In this document: positions 19,538 through 21,925 of the stretch, piece by piece | Layout: every line of letters begins with the position of its first letter | How positions within the stretch are numbered: position 1 is the stretch's first letter | IMG/VR virus record: IMGVR_UViG_3300006637_000042 | Coordinates: 1-21,925 of that record | Length of the DNA stretch: 21,925 nt | Source of the DNA: a virus | Strand: one strand, 5' to 3' | The notes under the pieces: generated by a model | Databases searched by the model: none | Told to the model about the DNA's origin: nothing | What the model saw: only the letters and a program-made list of their open reading frames with translations | Translations under genes and position numbers: made by a program

Positions 19538-20221
19538 TTATTTGTTCTTTGGCGGGAACTTGATTTCTAGGAAGCGTGCGGCACGCTCAACAATGTCACC
19601 CATTTCCTGCTGGAGTATTGAGCGAATCACGCTGGTATTCTGCTCATAGGTTTTACGCAGAACATCGTTTGGATAAATGCGTCCCAGGTTCACCTTTTCG
19701 CCTTTGGCGGCTTTTTTGAAAAATGCCTTTGGCGATGCTGGCGTGGTGCGAACCCGTGCAGAGCCGCCGAACTTTCCACGCTTGGCTTTCTTCTTGATGG
19801 TGAATGGTCCGCGACTGTTGAAACTTGATGCGATTCCCGCTTTCTTTGTGCGGCGATTCTTGGTTCCGAAAATCAGCAGGCCAGCGTGGTATGCGCGGTC
19901 TTTGCCTTTTTGGACGGTGCCGCCTGTTGGAGTTTTCTTTCCTGTGCCTGCCTTGGTGTAGCCGACAATCCCAACGGCGTTTCCGGTCTTTGGGTATCGC
20001 CGCACAACGCTGGCAATAGACCGGCGAAGGTTGCCACTGACGTTCTTGAATGCCGACTTCGTGTTCTGCTTTAAGGCACGAGCAACTGGCTTGGTCGCCT
20101 TATTGATTGCCGCACCAAGAAACTTGGCTCGGATGTTAGGTGCAAACTTCGCAGCCAGTTCGCGCTTGATAGCGGCAAGCTCAGGGAAATCGACTTTTGT
20201 TCCTTGAGCGTAGCGTGCCAT
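19538..20221 (-). CDS. HK97 gp10-like neck/minor tail protein
   Basis: The 227-residue protein is very basic, with a helical start VDFPELAAIKRELAAKFAPN, NKATKPVARALKQNTKSAFK, GNLRRSIASVVRRYPKTGNA, and AYHAGLLIFGTKNRRTKKAG, matching the gp10-like layout (an N-terminal helix-rich part and a C-terminal mixed part; here longer than usual with Lys-rich inserts). Proteins of this type link tail completion and connector proteins. ATG at 20221 overlaps the adaptor stop by one base, preceded by GAGG. Confidence 0.8.
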   Translation of the reverse strand: MARYAQGTKVDFPELAAIKRELAAKFAPNIRAKFLGAAINKATKPVARALKQNTKSAFKNVSGNLRRSIASVVRRYPKTGNAVGIVGYTKAGTGKKTPTGGTVQKGKDRAYHAGLLIFGTKNRRTKKAGIASSFNSRGPFTIKKKAKRGKFGGSARVRTTPASPKAFFKKAAKGEKVNLGRIYPNDVLRKTYEQNTSVIRSILQQEMGDIVERAARFLEIKFPPKNK

Positions 20222-20538
20222 CACTCAGCCTCTTCGCAGACGGCCACATGCTCAGAGCGGTTTCCATATTCCAGAAGGCTGACAATCTGCAAAATGCGGC
20301 TTCGCCAGACGAAGCGGTCGGTGTGCTTTAGCCCGTCGATGTAGCGAAACCGCACCCGATGCGTCACCTTGACTTCCTGCTGTCCATCGGCCAAGGCTTC
20401 GCTAGAGCTGACGCCGTTGATTGCGGCCCAGACCGTCGTCAAGTCAGACCACGCAAGCGTAGTTTCCCCGATGCTGTTGGTGCTGCTCGTTGGCCGCTGC
20501 ACCGTCACCCGCTCACGCATTTCGCCTGGCCGAATCAT
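20221..20538 (-). CDS. Phage head-tail adaptor (SPP1 gp16 / HK97-type stopper)
   Basis: The 105-residue protein shows the classic layout of the Phage_H_T_join family: MIRPGEMRERVTVQRPTSST, LAWSDLTTVWAAINGVSSSE, VKVTHRVRFRYIDGLKHTDR and a final strand FVWRSRILQIVSLLEYGNRS. These proteins close the connector and prevent leakage of packaged DNA. I start it at ATG 20538 (ATGA overlap; GGGGAAG six bases upstream) rather than at the GTG 15 nt earlier. It sits between the gp6-like connector and the gp10-like protein. Confidence 0.9.
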   Translation of the reverse strand: MIRPGEMRERVTVQRPTSSTNSIGETTLAWSDLTTVWAAINGVSSSEALADGQQEVKVTHRVRFRYIDGLKHTDRFVWRSRILQIVSLLEYGNRSEHVAVCEEAE

Positions 20539-21155
20539 CGGTAGCTTCCCCACTTCTGTGAGTCGAGAAGAGCCTTGACGCCGAACTCTATTTCCTTGGA
20601 AATGCTGCCTGTCAGCACTGCGAGCCGCTGCTCATACATATGGCCCACAAGCATCAGAATCGCGTGCCGTATTGCCGCAGGGACGTTTGAGCCTTCGGCA
20701 CCGTAACCGGCCCACCATGTCACCGCGACGGCATTCGGGTCGCTCAAGTGGCTTGGCCAGGTGCCGCCGTAAACGGTGCGAATGCGGCCTGGCGTGTCTT
20801 CACGGTCAACCCGGTACGTTGATGCACTCAGCGTCGTGGTGGTTGGCGTGGCCGTCCCTGAGCCGCCAGGGTCCAGCGTGTAGGTGATTGTCGTCGCCGT
20901 GAGCGTCCCGCTCGACGCCATCGGTGGCCGTGGCAATTCAAACTCATACGGGAAGGAATCCAGCCGCATGGTGAGCTGCTGCGAAACCAAGGCACGGTCG
21001 ATGTACTCTTCAACCCATTGGCGTGCCGCCGTAATCAAAGCACCGATATAGGTGTCGTCGTCGCTGATATCGACGCGCAGATGCTGCTTGGCTTCTGCCA
21101 GCGTCACCGGCTCAACCGCAGGCTGCGTTGCCACTGTCAGGCTTCGGTACTTCAT
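20535..21155 (-). CDS. Head-tail connector, HK97 gp6 / phiE125 gp8-like
   Basis: The 206-residue protein begins MKYRSLTVATQPAVEPVTLA then EAKQHLRVDISDDDTYIGAL and ITAARQWVEEYIDRALVSQQ, the highly typical N-terminus of this family (helix bundle binding the portal). The C-terminal helices include VPAAIRHAILMLVGHMYEQR. These proteins form the ring below the portal. An extra Gly/Thr-rich beta stretch lies in the middle (SSGTLTATTITYTLDPGGSG), a longer insertion than usual. ATG overlaps the preceding stop (ATGA). Confidence 0.93.
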   Translation of the reverse strand: MKYRSLTVATQPAVEPVTLAEAKQHLRVDISDDDTYIGALITAARQWVEEYIDRALVSQQLTMRLDSFPYEFELPRPPMASSGTLTATTITYTLDPGGSGTATPTTTTLSASTYRVDREDTPGRIRTVYGGTWPSHLSDPNAVAVTWWAGYGAEGSNVPAAIRHAILMLVGHMYEQRLAVLTGSISKEIEFGVKALLDSQKWGSYR

Positions 21156-21355
21156 TCCGTGACTCGCTTTCTGCGGTACTGCCTAACGTCTGCCGTTCTG
21201 GTTTCCCGCTCGACGCTCGCCGTTTCCAACAAGCTTCCCTGCCGCTCAGGCTCGACAATGCCACGGGCAATCAAGACATTCGCTTCGCCGTCGCCAAGTT
21301 CCACCACGTTGCCTTTGCGGTAGGTGCGGAAACTCTTGGTAAATCTGACACGCAT
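21152..21355 (-). CDS. Small protein between glycosyltransferase and connector genes
   Basis: From ATG 21355, which shares one base with the stop of the glycosyltransferase, the product has 67 residues. It has a beta-rich N-terminus (MRVRFTKSFRTYRKGNVVEL then GEANVLIARGIVEP) and a basic tail. The start of this segment, with YRKGN.VEL..GEA..L...G, resembles small phage head proteins of the GIY-like beta fold. Neighbourhood with the connector suggests a minor head or neck role. The open frame continues 33 codons upstream within the glycosyltransferase frame and is ignored. Confidence 0.65.
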   Translation of the reverse strand: MRVRFTKSFRTYRKGNVVELGDGEANVLIARGIVEPERQGSLLETASVERETRTADVRQYRRKRVTE

Positions 21356-21925
21356 TATCCCCCTACCTTCCAGACGCCTTCCGGCGGCTTGTTGTGAGTC
21401 ACGAAATCCGTTGCGTGCTGATGCACCGGTTTGCCTAAGTTCTCCCCCGGCCAAGTCACCATGTATTCGCCGTGGCCCAAGATGACCCGTGGCGTCACAT
21501 ACAGCCGGTTCCCTGCCTTCTTGAACTGACGCCAGAAGAAAATATCGTCGTCAATTCTGCCGTCTCCCCACTCGCCGGCGTCATTCGGCACGCCTTGAAA
21601 CCACGGCTTTGGCGTTCGCTTGAGTGCCGCCGTGCTGATGACGGTGCAGCCAAAGTGCGCCGTGTCAACTTCCTGCACAGGTGCTGCGAACCATTCGCGT
21701 GGCACCTGAGTTGATCCACCTTCTGGCGGGGCGTCCAGCATTCCTTTCATCGTGAGCATCGGCCTGCCGTCTTCGCGTTTCGTCTGCAAGCCAGTCACGG
21801 CGTCACATTGAAACGTCATGGCAAGCGTCATCAGATGTTCTACGTCGGCCTTGGTAAAAAACGTGTCGTAGTCAATCGTCAGGATGTACTCGCAATCATC
21901 CACGAACTGCTCAAAGACCCTCTGC
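21355..21925 (-). CDS. Glycosyltransferase, partial (5' end outside window)
   Basis: The frame is open to the right edge, so the N-terminus is missing; the 182-residue version starting at a GTG is internal. The visible part starts near the metal site YILTIDYDTFF (DxD as Asp-Tyr-Asp), continues with VEHLMTLAMTFQCDAVTGLQ, a variable loop, VDTAHFGCTVISTAALKRTP, and the acidic stretch GRIDDDIFFWRQFKKAG, typical of the late catalytic region in GT2 enzymes, ending in LGHGEYMVTWPGE. It transfers a sugar to an unknown acceptor. It is upstream of the connector genes and may modify a virion protein. Confidence 0.8.
   Translation of the reverse strand, partial: QRVFEQFVDDCEYILTIDYDTFFTKADVEHLMTLAMTFQCDAVTGLQTKREDGRPMLTMKGMLDAPPEGGSTQVPREWFAAPVQEVDTAHFGCTVISTAALKRTPKPWFQGVPNDAGEWGDGRIDDDIFFWRQFKKAGNRLYVTPRVILGHGEYMVTWPGENLGKPVHQHATDFVTHNKPPEGVWKVGG

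Noticed and set aside
1-21925. tRNA genes, insertion sequences, attachment sites, integrase
   Set aside because: I saw no transposase frame, no terminal repeats and no tRNA-like segment on either strand by reading; a tRNA search program was not available.

Overview
The window is a stretch of a tailed phage or prophage genome. Every gene I can support lies on the minus strand, so transcription runs from the right edge to the left edge. The genes are tightly packed, with ATGA, GTGA or TGATG stop/start overlaps typical of translationally coupled phage operons. No integrase, terminase, portal or capsid gene is visible; the capsid side of the structural module should lie beyond the right edge. The tail set (HK97-gp6-like connector, head-tail adaptor, gp10-like protein, tail terminator, tube proteins, frameshifted chaperone, tape measure) indicates a long, non-contractile-tailed (siphovirus-like) phage. 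The moderately GC-rich sequence and several small proteins of a type I associate with Planctomycetes (Pirellulales) phage regions suggest such a host. That host call is an inference from memory and was not tested.

Right part, 13.4-21.9 kb (morphogenesis): a partial glycosyltransferase, a small protein, the head-tail joining genes, two probable tail tube-type proteins, the G/GT tail assembly chaperone pair with a complete programmed -1 frameshift signal, the tape measure protein, and a run of distal tail/virion candidates ending in an unusual Cys-rich protein. Middle, 10.4-13.5 kb: a Cys-motif protein, a mini HExxH protein, a calcineurin-type phosphoesterase, a nucleotide-modification-domain protein, and two small secreted proteins.

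Control and early region, 3.7-10.4 kb: two promoters sharing a 15-bp element lie on either side of a 72-residue HTH gene, which itself looks leaderless. Downstream come two small genes below the usual length cutoffs (49 and 26 residues), an 88-residue protein, a RecT-like annealing protein and a 91-residue protein, closed by a good intrinsic terminator. Next are a conserved 226-residue protein, a 147-residue protein, a 393-bp degenerate pentanucleotide tract, a possible nuclease, and a replication initiator carrying an internal array of 11-bp iterons next to a homopyrimidine tract (a likely origin). A LexA-type winged helix protein, small HTH proteins and a RusA resolvase follow.

Left part, 0-3.7 kb: a SAM methyltransferase, a second glycosyltransferase, a third HTH protein carrying the same C-terminal tail motif as two earlier ones, three small proteins (two with hydrophobic N-termini), and a papain-like cysteine peptidase homologue that runs off the left edge. 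The most interesting signals are the iteron array, the frameshift cassette, the pentamer tract with its G-quadruplex motif, and the shared HTH tail.
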